A stretch of 64,000 nucleotides of DNA. Source: Hyphomonadaceae bacterium UBA7672. GTDB lineage: Bacteria > Pseudomonadota > Alphaproteobacteria > Caulobacterales > Hyphomonadaceae. Under the pieces are notes generated by a model. The model searched no databases. It saw nothing but the letters and a program-made list of their open reading frames with translations, and had not been told where the DNA came from. The stretch is from contig DLHI01000022.1 in assembly GCA_002483135.1 (NCBI GenBank), forward strand, positions 219,101 to 283,100. Direction: 5' to 3'. This document shows positions 32,415-41,308 of the stretch, in pieces. Numbering within the stretch: position 1 is the stretch's first letter; each line of letters starts with the position of its first letter. Made by a program: the position numbers and the translations under genes.

Positions 32415-34160
32415 TCACGCGCCCGACCCTGAAACGTCGAGGTCAAGGAAGCGCAGCGTGAATTCGGTCAGCTTGCGCGTGCGCGCCTGCACAGCCTCCG
32501 GCGTCCAGGTCTTGGAGCGTGCAATTTCGCTGGCGAACCGTGCACGCATCTTTGCGTAGACCTTCCGCTTCTCTTCGAAGGGCGCATTGCCCAGTTCGTC
32601 CTGCGGCAGGATACAGAGGTTGCCAGTCATCTCGCGCAGCGTAGCGAGCTGGTTGAACTCGAGATCTGCCTCGAACGCGCTCCAATTCGTTTCGGGGTTG
32701 CGCGGGTAGACGTGTTCAACCGAGGAGCGTTGGTCGATCAGGTAGCGCGGCACGCGGTCGCCGTGAGCTGCCGCCTCGATCCAGCGCATGATGGTCGACC
32801 GACGCTGGTTGTCGGTGATCGGTGCTGAGAGGTGTCGAATCAGGCGCTCGTTCTGCGCCTGGCTGAATGTGAAGCCGGCCTGTTTGCCATACGTGCCCTT
32901 GGCGAAGCGCTCGACGCGCCTTCCCATCATTTCCGACAGGCGGCGCTGGTCGGGTGTGGAGACCGTCAGCGCGAAGCACACGCGGTCGAGTACGTCGATG
33001 CGCGCGTCGATGTCGGTCGGCTTCGACTTGATCTTGAGCAGCATGGCGTAGGCGCGCCACTGATCCCATTTCAGCATCTGCAGGCGGCGCAGGCTTGCGT
33101 GGACCCCTTCGGCCATCTCGGCGTTGCTGGCTTCGTAGATCCATTTGAACGCAGAGCGGTACTGCAGCAGCACATCAGTGGCCCAACGCACGCCCTGCTG
33201 TCCCGGATAGCGGCGGCGAATGTGTTCCATCAGTTGGATCGCATAGTCGGTCGACTGCGGCTCGCGGCGCTCGATGAAGTCGACGGAGCGGAGAAATTCG
33301 TCGAACTTCTGCTTCCCCAGATCATCCTGCAGCGAGCGCCAGACGAACAATACGCGGCCAGCCGCGTCGTCCGCATCCGGCAGAGCAGATGTAAGGTCGA
33401 TCAGCTGACCCTTGACGATCTCTTCCGGCTTCAGCGGAATGCCGCCGGAGTTGATGCTGACGAAGGCCTTGGCGGCGATCCGCCGGTCGGTGATACGGGT
33501 CACGGTCACCATGACGGCCTGAGCCATGAATGCAGCGAATGCCGTTAGGCGCTGCTTGCTCCAGCCCTGGAAGCGGGCGCGGGCGACGGCGACGCAATCG
33601 CGCAACCGGTCGCTTGCCTCGGTGAGATTGGGATGCGGGCGGTGGCGCTTGGCCGTGCGACCGGGCGCGAGAATATCCGCCTCCAACGTGTTGTGCCGCA
33701 TGTGGAGGTTGAGCCGCCAGATGCCTGAATCATCCGCCAGCAGAGAATGGATCGGGTGACCCTTCTCCGCTTGCAACAGATCGCGCAGGACAGCGAAGAA
33801 GACCGAGAAGGTCGTCACACGCTGAAGCCCGTCATAGACATCCCAGCGGTCGATGCCCTGGTGCAGGATCACTGTTCCCACGAAGCAGAACGGCGCCGTC
33901 GCCTCCATCTCACGATCGTAATCGGCCATCTCGAAGGGAAGATCGCCGTCACCGTCGCGAGGCTCGACCGGAACAACGTCCGGCTCCGAATCGGGGTCGA
34001 GACCAAACTCGCCAAATGAGGCGATCAGGTCGTTCAGCAGGCCAGCCTGCTGCTGCTCGGTCCAGCAATAGTCCCGCTGTACGCGGGCAGGCTGGAACGA
34101 CCCGAGGCGCAGCAGATCGCCAATGCTGATGGTCTGCGAACGAATGACCCGGTTCGGCAT
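32415..34160 (-). CDS. DUF262/DUF1524 protein, GmrSD-like nuclease family
   Basis: A 581-residue single-chain protein of the GmrSD/DUF262-DUF1524 type. The N-terminal DUF262 domain opens with ISIGDLLRLGSFQPARVQRDYCW and carries a DGLQRVTTF motif at about residues 110-118, where the family has DGQQR. The C-terminal DUF1524 domain has an HNH-type motif VEHVYPRN (His483) and TGNLCIL (Asn514). GmrSD relatives cut DNA with modified cytosines and defend against phages; such an activity here is inferred. The gene sits alone between a GST and the DUF2336 gene. Confidence 0.85.
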   Translation of the reverse strand: MPNRVIRSQTISIGDLLRLGSFQPARVQRDYCWTEQQQAGLLNDLIASFGEFGLDPDSEPDVVPVEPRDGDGDLPFEMADYDREMEATAPFCFVGTVILHQGIDRWDVYDGLQRVTTFSVFFAVLRDLLQAEKGHPIHSLLADDSGIWRLNLHMRHNTLEADILAPGRTAKRHRPHPNLTEASDRLRDCVAVARARFQGWSKQRLTAFAAFMAQAVMVTVTRITDRRIAAKAFVSINSGGIPLKPEEIVKGQLIDLTSALPDADDAAGRVLFVWRSLQDDLGKQKFDEFLRSVDFIERREPQSTDYAIQLMEHIRRRYPGQQGVRWATDVLLQYRSAFKWIYEASNAEMAEGVHASLRRLQMLKWDQWRAYAMLLKIKSKPTDIDARIDVLDRVCFALTVSTPDQRRLSEMMGRRVERFAKGTYGKQAGFTFSQAQNERLIRHLSAPITDNQRRSTIMRWIEAAAHGDRVPRYLIDQRSSVEHVYPRNPETNWSAFEADLEFNQLATLREMTGNLCILPQDELGNAPFEEKRKVYAKMRARFASEIARSKTWTPEAVQARTRKLTEFTLRFLDLDVSGSGA

Positions 34161-34334
34161 CTACGATCTACTCCCCGCAAGGGGCGCGAACCTAGTTTAC
34201 GCTCGGACACGGAGCAATTCGGGAACTGCGTTTTACGAGTCGCGGGCGCGCGGTCGGGGTGAGCCCCGGTCAAGTTCGCGCAATCCGCGAGGGAGATCAT
34301 CAAAACAGGGTATAGGCGCCGAACCCGGCGACGA

Positions 34335-35435
34335 TCAGGCGGCCTGCGCTGCGGCAGTGCTCTTCGCACGCACCTTCCAGAAGCGCAGGGCGCGCTGGGC
34401 AGCGGCGACGGGAACCTGCTCATAGAGCTTGCCGTATTCTTCGGTCTTGCTCAGGCCGCCGCCTTCATCCGCCAGAAGCAGCATGATGGTCACGAAGAGG
34501 CCGCGGTCAAATCCGGCGCCACGGCACAGCATGGCAAGCGCGTCGATATCCTTGGCGTCGACCAGCCGGCGCGTGAGATCGAACTCGATGTCCACGAGGC
34601 GAGCGAACGCCACGTAAAAATCTGTGCGACGGTTCTCGCGCAGTAGCTGCACCAACACAGGCGGCTTGAGGCCGCCACGCTTGTCGAGTGCTTCCACGCG
34701 ATCCTTGGCGGCCTGATAATCGTCCGGCAGCGCGCCATAGGCGGAGGACAGATGATTGCGGCTGGCTTCCAGCGCGGCCTCGAGTTCGGCAGGCGACACG
34801 CCGTGAAACTTCCGCATGATCTCGCGGCGTAGGCCGCCTTCGACCTTGAGGTAAACGTTGTTCAGCAAGTCCAGCGGAACATGCTGGTTGCGCACGAAGG
34901 GCGCGTGCAACACGGGGCTGGTCTGCGCACGATCCGCAACCGCCTCGAACGTCTGGCGGTCTATGCGGGCAGTGCGGTTCTCGAGCAGCGAGGCGACGAC
35001 GCGATCTTCGCCCTTGGCAACCAGCGCGCTCGATACCTTTTCGCCGATGTCCGGGCGTTTGGTGACGGCGAGCATGTGATCCTGCGACTTCTGCTGGATC
35101 ACGTCGAGAATATCGGTCTCGCTCAGCGCGTGCGATCCTTCGATGACCGGACGGGCAACTTCGATGACGTCCATGGCGAGCCGACGAGCAGTGCGCTGCA
35201 CCGGAGCGTTGCTGACGGCGACCTTCTTTGCAAGTTCTACGCGGACCAGTGTTTCAAGGTCGGCGGCGACTGCGCCAACGATCTCGTCGAACAGCTGGGA
35301 CTCGCGATCCGACCGCTCCGGAGGATCCGTCAGGAAGACGTCAGTAATCTGGCGCAAGAGTTCGCGACGCTTCTCGCTGGATCCTTCCTTGGCGAGGTCG
35401 AGCAGAAGCGCGAAATTGTTGGCGGGCGCCGCCAT
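34335..35435 (-). CDS. DUF2336 domain-containing protein
   Basis: A 366-residue mostly helical cytosolic protein of the DUF2336 family, which is common in Caulobacterales and close relatives. HEAT-like helical repeats are suggested by RRELLRQITDVFLTDPPERS, VRVELAKKVAVSNAPVQ and SALVAKGEDRVVASLLEN. The start at 35435 follows GGGGAG; the longer frame from 35555 is rejected. No catalytic motif is seen. Function unknown. Confidence 0.85.
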   Translation of the reverse strand: MAAPANNFALLLDLAKEGSSEKRRELLRQITDVFLTDPPERSDRESQLFDEIVGAVAADLETLVRVELAKKVAVSNAPVQRTARRLAMDVIEVARPVIEGSHALSETDILDVIQQKSQDHMLAVTKRPDIGEKVSSALVAKGEDRVVASLLENRTARIDRQTFEAVADRAQTSPVLHAPFVRNQHVPLDLLNNVYLKVEGGLRREIMRKFHGVSPAELEAALEASRNHLSSAYGALPDDYQAAKDRVEALDKRGGLKPPVLVQLLRENRRTDFYVAFARLVDIEFDLTRRLVDAKDIDALAMLCRGAGFDRGLFVTIMLLLADEGGGLSKTEEYGKLYEQVPVAAAQRALRFWKVRAKSTAAAQAA

Positions 35436-35576
35436 GCAGATCTCCCCTTGGGCATGGAGAAAAGATACCTTTGCGCGGTTAAGAAATGCCTTGCCGGCGC
35501 TGTAGAATTCAAGAGTGGGGCACTCCGCCGCGCATTCCGGGCGAATTATTCGCACAGGCAGCTGCCTCGGATACAG

Positions 35577-37424
35577 TTAAGCGCGCGAAAGTCCCTCGCG
35601 CTTCTCCTCGAGTTCAAGCCATTCCAGCTCGTAACCCTCGAGTTCAGCACGTGCGGCCGTCAGGCGATTTACGCGCGACTGGAATCCCTTCGGGTCCTTG
35701 GTGAAGAAATTGGCGTCCGCCATGGCGTCCTCGATCTCGGTAATCTCCTTCTGCCTGGCGGGCATCAGGCGATTGAGCTCCTCAAGGCGGCGCTGGTCCT
35801 TGTAGGTCAGCTTCGATGCAGGGGCGCTGGCGCGGGCGGGTTGGGCCGCCGCGGAGAGGCTCTTGGCCGTTTCAAGCGAGCTTGATCGGAACGCCACGGC
35901 GCCGGATTTCTTCTGGCTGACATAATCCGAATAGCCGCCCGGCGTCTCCAGCCATGCCCCGCCGCCCTCGGGCGTTAACACCGAAGTAACCACATTATCG
36001 ACGAAGGCCCGGTCGTGGCTGACGAGCAGGAGCGTGCCGTCATACTCGCTGAGCATGTCCTCCAGCAGGTCCAGCGTCTCGATGTCCAGATCGTTGGTCG
36101 GCTCGTCGAGGATCAGCAGGTTGGATGGCTTGGCCAGTGCGACGGCCAGCGTCAGACGATTGCGTTCGCCGCCAGACAGCGCGCCGACAGGCTGGTGAAG
36201 CTGGCGGCTTTCGAACAGGAAGTCCTTGGCGTAGGCGGCGACGTGCCGGGGATGGCCGCGCACCATCACCTGGTCGCCGCCCAGTGGCGTCAGCGTGTCC
36301 CAAAGTGTGGTGTTGGCATTCAGCGTCGCGCGCGTCTGGTCCAGATAGGTGATTTCCAACGTCTTCGCGAGTCGCAGAGTTCCGGAGTCAGGCGCAAGCC
36401 GCCCGAGCAGCAATTTCAGCAGCGTGGTCTTGCCTGCGCCATTGGGTCCGATGATGCCGAGGCGGTCGCCCCGCATCACACGCAGGGAGAGGTCAGTTGC
36501 GATCGGCAGCGGCCCGTCCGGCGTCTGGTAAGTCAGCGACAGGTTCTTCGCCTCGATGACCAGTCGGCCAGACTGGGCGCCGGAATCGATCGAAAGATTG
36601 GCGGTGGATGCGGCCTGATTGAGCGCGCTGCGACGCTGCCGGCCTTCGTCGCGCATCTCGTGCAGCTTACGCACGCGCCCCATATTGCGTTTCCGCCGCG
36701 CCGTGACGCCACGCGCCATCCAGCGCTCTTCGGCCTTTAACTGCGTGTTGAGCTTGTCGAGAGCTTTTTCCTCGTCGGCCTCGACCGTCTCGGCCCACTC
36801 CTCGAAAGCCGCATAGCCCTTGCCCAGCGTGTGGACCGTTCCCTGGCGCAACCATGCGACAGACGTCGCTATGTTCTCGAGAAAGCGCCGGTCGTGGCTG
36901 ACGACCAGAAGCGCTCCACGGAATGCTTTCAGTTCTTCTTCCAGAAGCTCGATGGCCGGCACGTCGAGGTGGTTGGTCGGCTCGTCCAGCAGCAGGATGT
37001 CCGGATCGTGCGCGAAGGCGTGGGCAAGGGCGATGCGGCGCGCCTGCCCGCCGGACGCCTTGGTGAGATCAAGCTCGAGCGGTACGCCCCACGCGCCAAG
37101 CTCGGACTCGGCGCGATAGGCCATGTCGGGGTCCAGCCCCTCGGAGACATATTCGATCGCAGTCGAGAAACCGGTGAAGTCCGGCTCCTGCAACAGGTGG
37201 CGGGCGACGATTCCAGGCTGCATGAACACCTCGCCGCCATCGGCCTCGATGGCGCGGCCAAGGATGCGCATCAGCGTGGACTTGCCAGCCCCGTTGCGCC
37301 CGACCAGCGCCATGCGCTCGCCTCGCGCAAGCTGCATGTCGACACCCGTGAAAAGGGGTGTCGCGCCCAGCGTCAGGGTGACGCCGCGAAGAACTGCAAT
37401 CGGAGGTCCGGCCATGCCGCGCAT
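35577..37424 (-). CDS. ABC-F family ATPase (Uup-like)
   Basis: A 615-residue protein with two ATP-binding cassettes and no membrane domain, as in ABC-F translation factors. First cassette: GRNGAGKST, SGGQARRIALAHA, LLLDEPTNHLD. Second: GPNGAGKTT, LSGGERNRLTLAVA, LILDEPTNDLD. A linker helix pair separates them. The C-terminal coiled coil (about residues 540-615, LTYKDQRRLEELNRL onward) is typical of Uup. Such proteins act on the ribosome or on DNA structures; the exact subtype is not certain. It is 36 bases from the acylase gene upstream, so they may be co-transcribed. Confidence 0.92.
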   Translation of the reverse strand: MRGMAGPPIAVLRGVTLTLGATPLFTGVDMQLARGERMALVGRNGAGKSTLMRILGRAIEADGGEVFMQPGIVARHLLQEPDFTGFSTAIEYVSEGLDPDMAYRAESELGAWGVPLELDLTKASGGQARRIALAHAFAHDPDILLLDEPTNHLDVPAIELLEEELKAFRGALLVVSHDRRFLENIATSVAWLRQGTVHTLGKGYAAFEEWAETVEADEEKALDKLNTQLKAEERWMARGVTARRKRNMGRVRKLHEMRDEGRQRRSALNQAASTANLSIDSGAQSGRLVIEAKNLSLTYQTPDGPLPIATDLSLRVMRGDRLGIIGPNGAGKTTLLKLLLGRLAPDSGTLRLAKTLEITYLDQTRATLNANTTLWDTLTPLGGDQVMVRGHPRHVAAYAKDFLFESRQLHQPVGALSGGERNRLTLAVALAKPSNLLILDEPTNDLDIETLDLLEDMLSEYDGTLLLVSHDRAFVDNVVTSVLTPEGGGAWLETPGGYSDYVSQKKSGAVAFRSSSLETAKSLSAAAQPARASAPASKLTYKDQRRLEELNRLMPARQKEITEIEDAMADANFFTKDPKGFQSRVNRLTAARAELEGYELEWLELEEKREGLSRA

Positions 37425-37460
37425 GGACAGGAACCCGAGCAGATGGTCAAGGGCGTTCGG

Positions 37461-39725
37461 CTATTCCGATACCGTCTTGCGCGAAACCACGGCCGCTTCC
37501 ACGGCTTCCTCGCTGAAAAGCAGATCGTCCCACTGTTTCTGCGAGTAGGCGCGCGTCTCGTCCGAATGGAAGGGCGAGGTCGGGTCGGCCGACTGCGAGT
37601 AGGTCAGGATGCCCTGGCTCTTCGGCCCGTTCGCCGTGAACTCCACCGTCATGATCCAGCTCGATCCATGGCGGACACTGGTCCAGCCGAGCTCAGGCTC
37701 GAGGTTCTCAACCGTGATCACGTTGAACACGCCTTCCGGGCCTGCGCCGCCGTGGATCGGGATGCGCTCCTCGCCGCGCGTTTCGCGCTGAACAGCGCCC
37801 AGCGCCGCATCAAGCGGGATTTTCATCTCAGCCAGCGTGTCGACGGCCTTCTGGAGCGCTTCGAGAACCTTCGGGTTTGCGACATCCAGCGTGTTGGGGG
37901 TGTTGACCGGATTTGCCGGATCGAACGCCACCTTGAACACCAGCCCGCCATTCTCGGCGAACAGGTGGAACAGGTGCGCGCCCTTGGAATCAAGATTGAC
38001 CTTGAGATCCCAGCCTTCCAGCGCGGCGCAGGCAGCGGCGAGGGAATTCTTCCGCGAGGCCTTGCACGCGGCGACCAGATCATCGCGCACCAGTTCAGCG
38101 CCGAGATGGCGGTTCTGGTAAAGCGCGGCCTGCAGGTTGGCGAGGTTGAACTTCGGATCGCCAAGCCCGTCGGTCCCGGCAACGCGATCAGCGATGATGT
38201 CGAGTCCCAGCCGCGTGCGCAGCGAGCGGGCCGTGCCTTCATCGCCGAAGAGAGGGCTGTAGCCGGTCATCGGCGTCGAAGCGTTGGTGAGCCAGTAGCT
38301 GTCGTTCATCTGGCTGACATAGTCGTTGCGGAAAACCTGCGGAGTCTTGCTGGCGCCGAACACGCCAGTGGCGGAGGAATCCTCATCCGTCTTCCAGTCG
38401 CATTCCGACTTCGATCCATCGAGCACGGGCACCCGCGTCGTCGCCCACTGCTGCTTGGCAAGCTCTGAAACCGCGCAGGCATCGCCCAGCTCCTTCGGCA
38501 CGTTGGGCATCATGCCCATGTCGCCGTAGAAGGCCTCGCCGCCGGCATCCACCGCCGTCGTGTTGAAGCCGGTGGCCTGGTATTTCGCCAGTGCGGCCTG
38601 AAGCTCGCGCACGTTCTTGGCCTGCCACATGGCGAGATACTGGTCGGGCGAGCGCAGGCCCTGCGGGATGACGCGGATGGCATAGGCATTGGTCTTTGAC
38701 CACGGGAAGACCTGGGTCTCCATCACGGGACCAAAGCGCGTCGTATAGAAGGTGTGCGTAACGGGCTCTCCGTCCTTCACCTCGACCGTGACGTCCATCT
38801 TCTCCATCGGAGTCGAGACGCCATCGAACATGTATTTCGTCGGATCGGCTGGATCGAGCGCAAGTTCGTAATAGCCAAAGCGCCGCGCGGTCGAAACCGT
38901 GTGCGTCCACGCGATGCTGTCAGTATGGCCGATGCCGACCGATGCGTTGGTGACGAGACCGGCGCCCACAACGTTGAGCTTGCCGGGGATGGTCATGTGC
39001 ATGCGGTAGAAGCGGTTCTGGCCGTCCCACGGATAGTGCGGGTTGCCGAGCAGCATGCCGAAGCCCGACTGCGTCACCTCCTTGCCGAGTCCATAGGCGT
39101 TCGATCCCAGCTGTGTTGTCTCGATAAGCGGATCGTCGCTCACGCGCGCCTCGTCGCCGACGCCCGGAGGCGCGGCGGCCGAAATACCGGCGAGCTGATA
39201 GACGACCTGTCCGGCCATCTGGTGGCGCCAGTAATCCTCTTCCGTGATCTCGCGCACCCATGCCGCGCCCTTGCAGCGCGGATCGGCGATGTTCTCAGCA
39301 CCGGTCTCGCGCACATATTTCGAGACGCCCGCCGCATAGCCCCGCGCCAGCGCACGCGCATCGGCGCTCGGCGTGTCCACCGACCCCGCCGCGCCGTTCA
39401 GCAGCTTCTCCATCTCGCCCGTGGCGATCAGGCGCTTGTGGTAGAGATCGCTCAGGACGTTGGCGTTATTTTCGCCGGCGCCGAGATGTTTCGCGCGCTC
39501 GCCCGAGACGGTGAGATAGCGCTCCATGATCTCGCAGATGTTGTCCTCGGCCATCGCATAGCCGAGCCCAAAGCCCATGCCGGCGTAATCATCCGCCTTC
39601 ACATGCGGCACGCCAAACGCCGTGCGCCTGATCTCCGCCGACATCTTGCCGGTCGCCGCCGTCTCCGTGCCGCAAGCCGCCAGCAAAGCCGCCGCCGCCA
39701 CGCCTGTGACGAGCCTGATGAACAT
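37461..39725 (-). CDS. Penicillin acylase family protein (N-terminal nucleophile hydrolase)
   Basis: A 754-residue secreted lipoprotein-like hydrolase (LLAAC near residue 18). The family makes a self-cleaving precursor; the likely new N-terminal nucleophile is Ser208 in LGSNAYGLG, followed by MLLGNPHYPW and the late VHGAGPEGV-like region. An alpha chain of about 180 residues lies before it. Family members hydrolyse penicillins, N-acyl-homoserine lactones or other amides; the substrate is not predictable here. An AHL-acylase (PvdQ-like) role is possible but no LuxI/LuxR is adjacent. Confidence 0.88.
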   Translation of the reverse strand: MFIRLVTGVAAAALLAACGTETAATGKMSAEIRRTAFGVPHVKADDYAGMGFGLGYAMAEDNICEIMERYLTVSGERAKHLGAGENNANVLSDLYHKRLIATGEMEKLLNGAAGSVDTPSADARALARGYAAGVSKYVRETGAENIADPRCKGAAWVREITEEDYWRHQMAGQVVYQLAGISAAAPPGVGDEARVSDDPLIETTQLGSNAYGLGKEVTQSGFGMLLGNPHYPWDGQNRFYRMHMTIPGKLNVVGAGLVTNASVGIGHTDSIAWTHTVSTARRFGYYELALDPADPTKYMFDGVSTPMEKMDVTVEVKDGEPVTHTFYTTRFGPVMETQVFPWSKTNAYAIRVIPQGLRSPDQYLAMWQAKNVRELQAALAKYQATGFNTTAVDAGGEAFYGDMGMMPNVPKELGDACAVSELAKQQWATTRVPVLDGSKSECDWKTDEDSSATGVFGASKTPQVFRNDYVSQMNDSYWLTNASTPMTGYSPLFGDEGTARSLRTRLGLDIIADRVAGTDGLGDPKFNLANLQAALYQNRHLGAELVRDDLVAACKASRKNSLAAACAALEGWDLKVNLDSKGAHLFHLFAENGGLVFKVAFDPANPVNTPNTLDVANPKVLEALQKAVDTLAEMKIPLDAALGAVQRETRGEERIPIHGGAGPEGVFNVITVENLEPELGWTSVRHGSSWIMTVEFTANGPKSQGILTYSQSADPTSPFHSDETRAYSQKQWDDLLFSEEAVEAAVVSRKTVSE

Positions 39726-39855
39726 GGAAGTCTCTCCCTTCAGCCCGGATCTCGCGCCCGAACCGTGCCGGCATGGGGCGCCGAAGCGAGCAGGAGGTCA
39801 AGGCGGTATCATTCACGGATTGGTGGGGAGGGCCAGATTGTGCTGGTCTCAGCTA

Positions 39856-40821
39856 TCAAGGCGGAACAACGCGAACCGTTCTCGACGGCGTCGAACCATC
39901 CGCCGGCCGCGCAATCTCTCCGGGAGGCAGATATCCAAACGGCGCATCCCCATTTGGCCACCAGTCCATTATCAACGCAAACATGCTGGTCAGGATCGTT
40001 AGCCACGCGGTCATCTTGAGGTCGCGATCCGGATGGCGCGTCAAGACGAACACGGGGTCATGCGAGAATTCGAACTTCAAATAGTAGCTGCCGATAACGT
40101 TCGGGCGGTTCATGTAAAGGCGCTTGAAGCCGAGGCGCCATCCCCGATCCGCTTTCCTCAGGCGATCCGCGTAGCTCGTGATAAAGTCCACCTTGCTCGT
40201 GGCGATTTCGTCCTTCACATCGGCAGACACGGAAACACGGATCGCCGTGTCGTCCTCGGTCCAGTTCTCGATGATCTTATGCAGCTTCACATAGTCGATC
40301 GCCTTCTGCGGCATCGCTGGAACAGGCTGGCCATTGTCCTGAATATCGACGACGGGGAAGCACACGTCCTGCGTTGCGATATCCTCGGGCACTTCCTGAC
40401 CATAGATGATGTTCTGCACCGAACCCAACGCGACCGGTGATACACTCAGCGTTGATTGCTTGATCGTGTGAACGAGATGCCGCCTCCGGCGGCCGCGCGC
40501 GTCGTTGTAGACGTAGAAAATCTTGCACTGCGCCGACACGCCATCCATCGTCATTGGCATCAGGTGGTGCGGCATGCGTATGGTATCCCGGCCAAAGCGG
40601 GATGAGCTGTGGTGGCGAATTGCAACCGGCCCCAACTCCGCGCCTTGCTTGTCACCGCTGTAGATACTCGCAATGACGCGGATCGTGAGGAATACGATTA
40701 CGATCAGCGCCAAGCCGCGCGTCCACGGGTTCTCGAGGATCGCGTGGAACAGTCCCTGCCACTGATCCCACGTCTTCGGCACGCCCGCCTGCGCGGCTGC
40801 CCACATTCCCCCGAAGTCCAT
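39856..40821 (-). CDS. Hypothetical membrane protein
   Basis: A 321-residue protein with a membrane helix near the N-terminus (about 35-52, RGLALIVIVFLTIRVIAS) and another near the C-terminus (about 270-286, TAWLTILTSMFALIM). The central 210 residues form a beta-rich domain between the two helices, probably on the periplasmic side. The family is not recognised. It has 130 bases separating it from the acylase gene downstream. Confidence 0.7.
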   Translation of the reverse strand: MDFGGMWAAAQAGVPKTWDQWQGLFHAILENPWTRGLALIVIVFLTIRVIASIYSGDKQGAELGPVAIRHHSSSRFGRDTIRMPHHLMPMTMDGVSAQCKIFYVYNDARGRRRRHLVHTIKQSTLSVSPVALGSVQNIIYGQEVPEDIATQDVCFPVVDIQDNGQPVPAMPQKAIDYVKLHKIIENWTEDDTAIRVSVSADVKDEIATSKVDFITSYADRLRKADRGWRLGFKRLYMNRPNVIGSYYLKFEFSHDPVFVLTRHPDRDLKMTAWLTILTSMFALIMDWWPNGDAPFGYLPPGEIARPADGSTPSRTVRVVPP

Positions 40822-40890
40822 CCCACGTCCCCAGAAATTCCGTCTTTTCTCCAGTCCTAGGGGCGCGGTTGCTGGCCGTCCATCAGGGGC

Positions 40891-40917
40891 GCCCCGTCAG
40901 GCGAGCGCCGACGGGGC
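40891..40917. other. GC hairpin upstream of the pseudogene
   Basis: GCCCCGTC (40891-40898) and GACGGGGC (40910-40917) form an 8-bp stem, with an inner GGC/GCC step. No T-run follows, so it is not a canonical terminator. It lies between the membrane protein and a gene remnant and may be a decayed or unrelated element. Confidence 0.35.
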
Positions 40918-40984
40918 AATACCCCCACAGGTACTGCCCAACTGCCTATCCAGCGTCGCGGCCAGGTCCGGCGGCAATCGCAAG

Positions 40985-41266
40985 ATGGATTTCGCCCGCC
41001 CCTTCATGCCCGAAAATCTTGCCCGCACTGCGTCGCTCGATCTTCTCGACGCGCGCGAGAAGCGCATACTCAACCATGTGCGCGGCCACACCTATCTCGC
41101 CATTTCCGGGCTGGTCGAGGAGTTCATCCTCCCCTTTGTGCTCGATCACGCCCCGGCCGCTGATCAATGACGACGACTATCGCGCCCCAAATTCCTGGAC
41201 ACGCTGGCCGAACTAAGCCTCGCGAAAAAGGCAGATCAGGGAGGCATCAGCCCCGCCTTCTGCTGA
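40985..41266 (+). pseudogene. Frameshifted remnant of a conserved helical protein gene
   Basis: The frame from 40985 encodes a natural-looking N-terminus (FARPFMPENLARTASLDLLD, then KRILNHVRGHTYLAISG, LVEEFILPFVLDHA) and stops early at 41168. Protein-like sequence continues in another frame (RPLINDDDYRA around 41148-41182) and then returns to the first frame (FLDTLAELSLAKKADQGG) until 41266. The pieces look like one longer gene with at least two compensating frameshifts and internal loss. The family appears to be a conserved alphaproteobacterial protein of unknown role. A sequencing error is the alternative explanation for the frameshift, but not for the missing middle. Confidence 0.6.
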
Positions 41267-41308
41267 CGCAGAGCGGGCACTGGCCACTCCTCGGGTTCGT
41301 CTCGTCCC

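Noticed and set aside
34161..34334. Possible RNA gene between the DUF262 and DUF2336 genes
   Set aside because: A short GGGCGCGAACC stretch recalls a tRNA T-arm, but no cloverleaf can be made.
36831..38468. Long plus-strand open frame of 545 codons
   Set aside because: It lies antisense to the ABC-F and acylase genes, whose motifs are complete; the frame has Arg/Gly/His-rich shadow composition.
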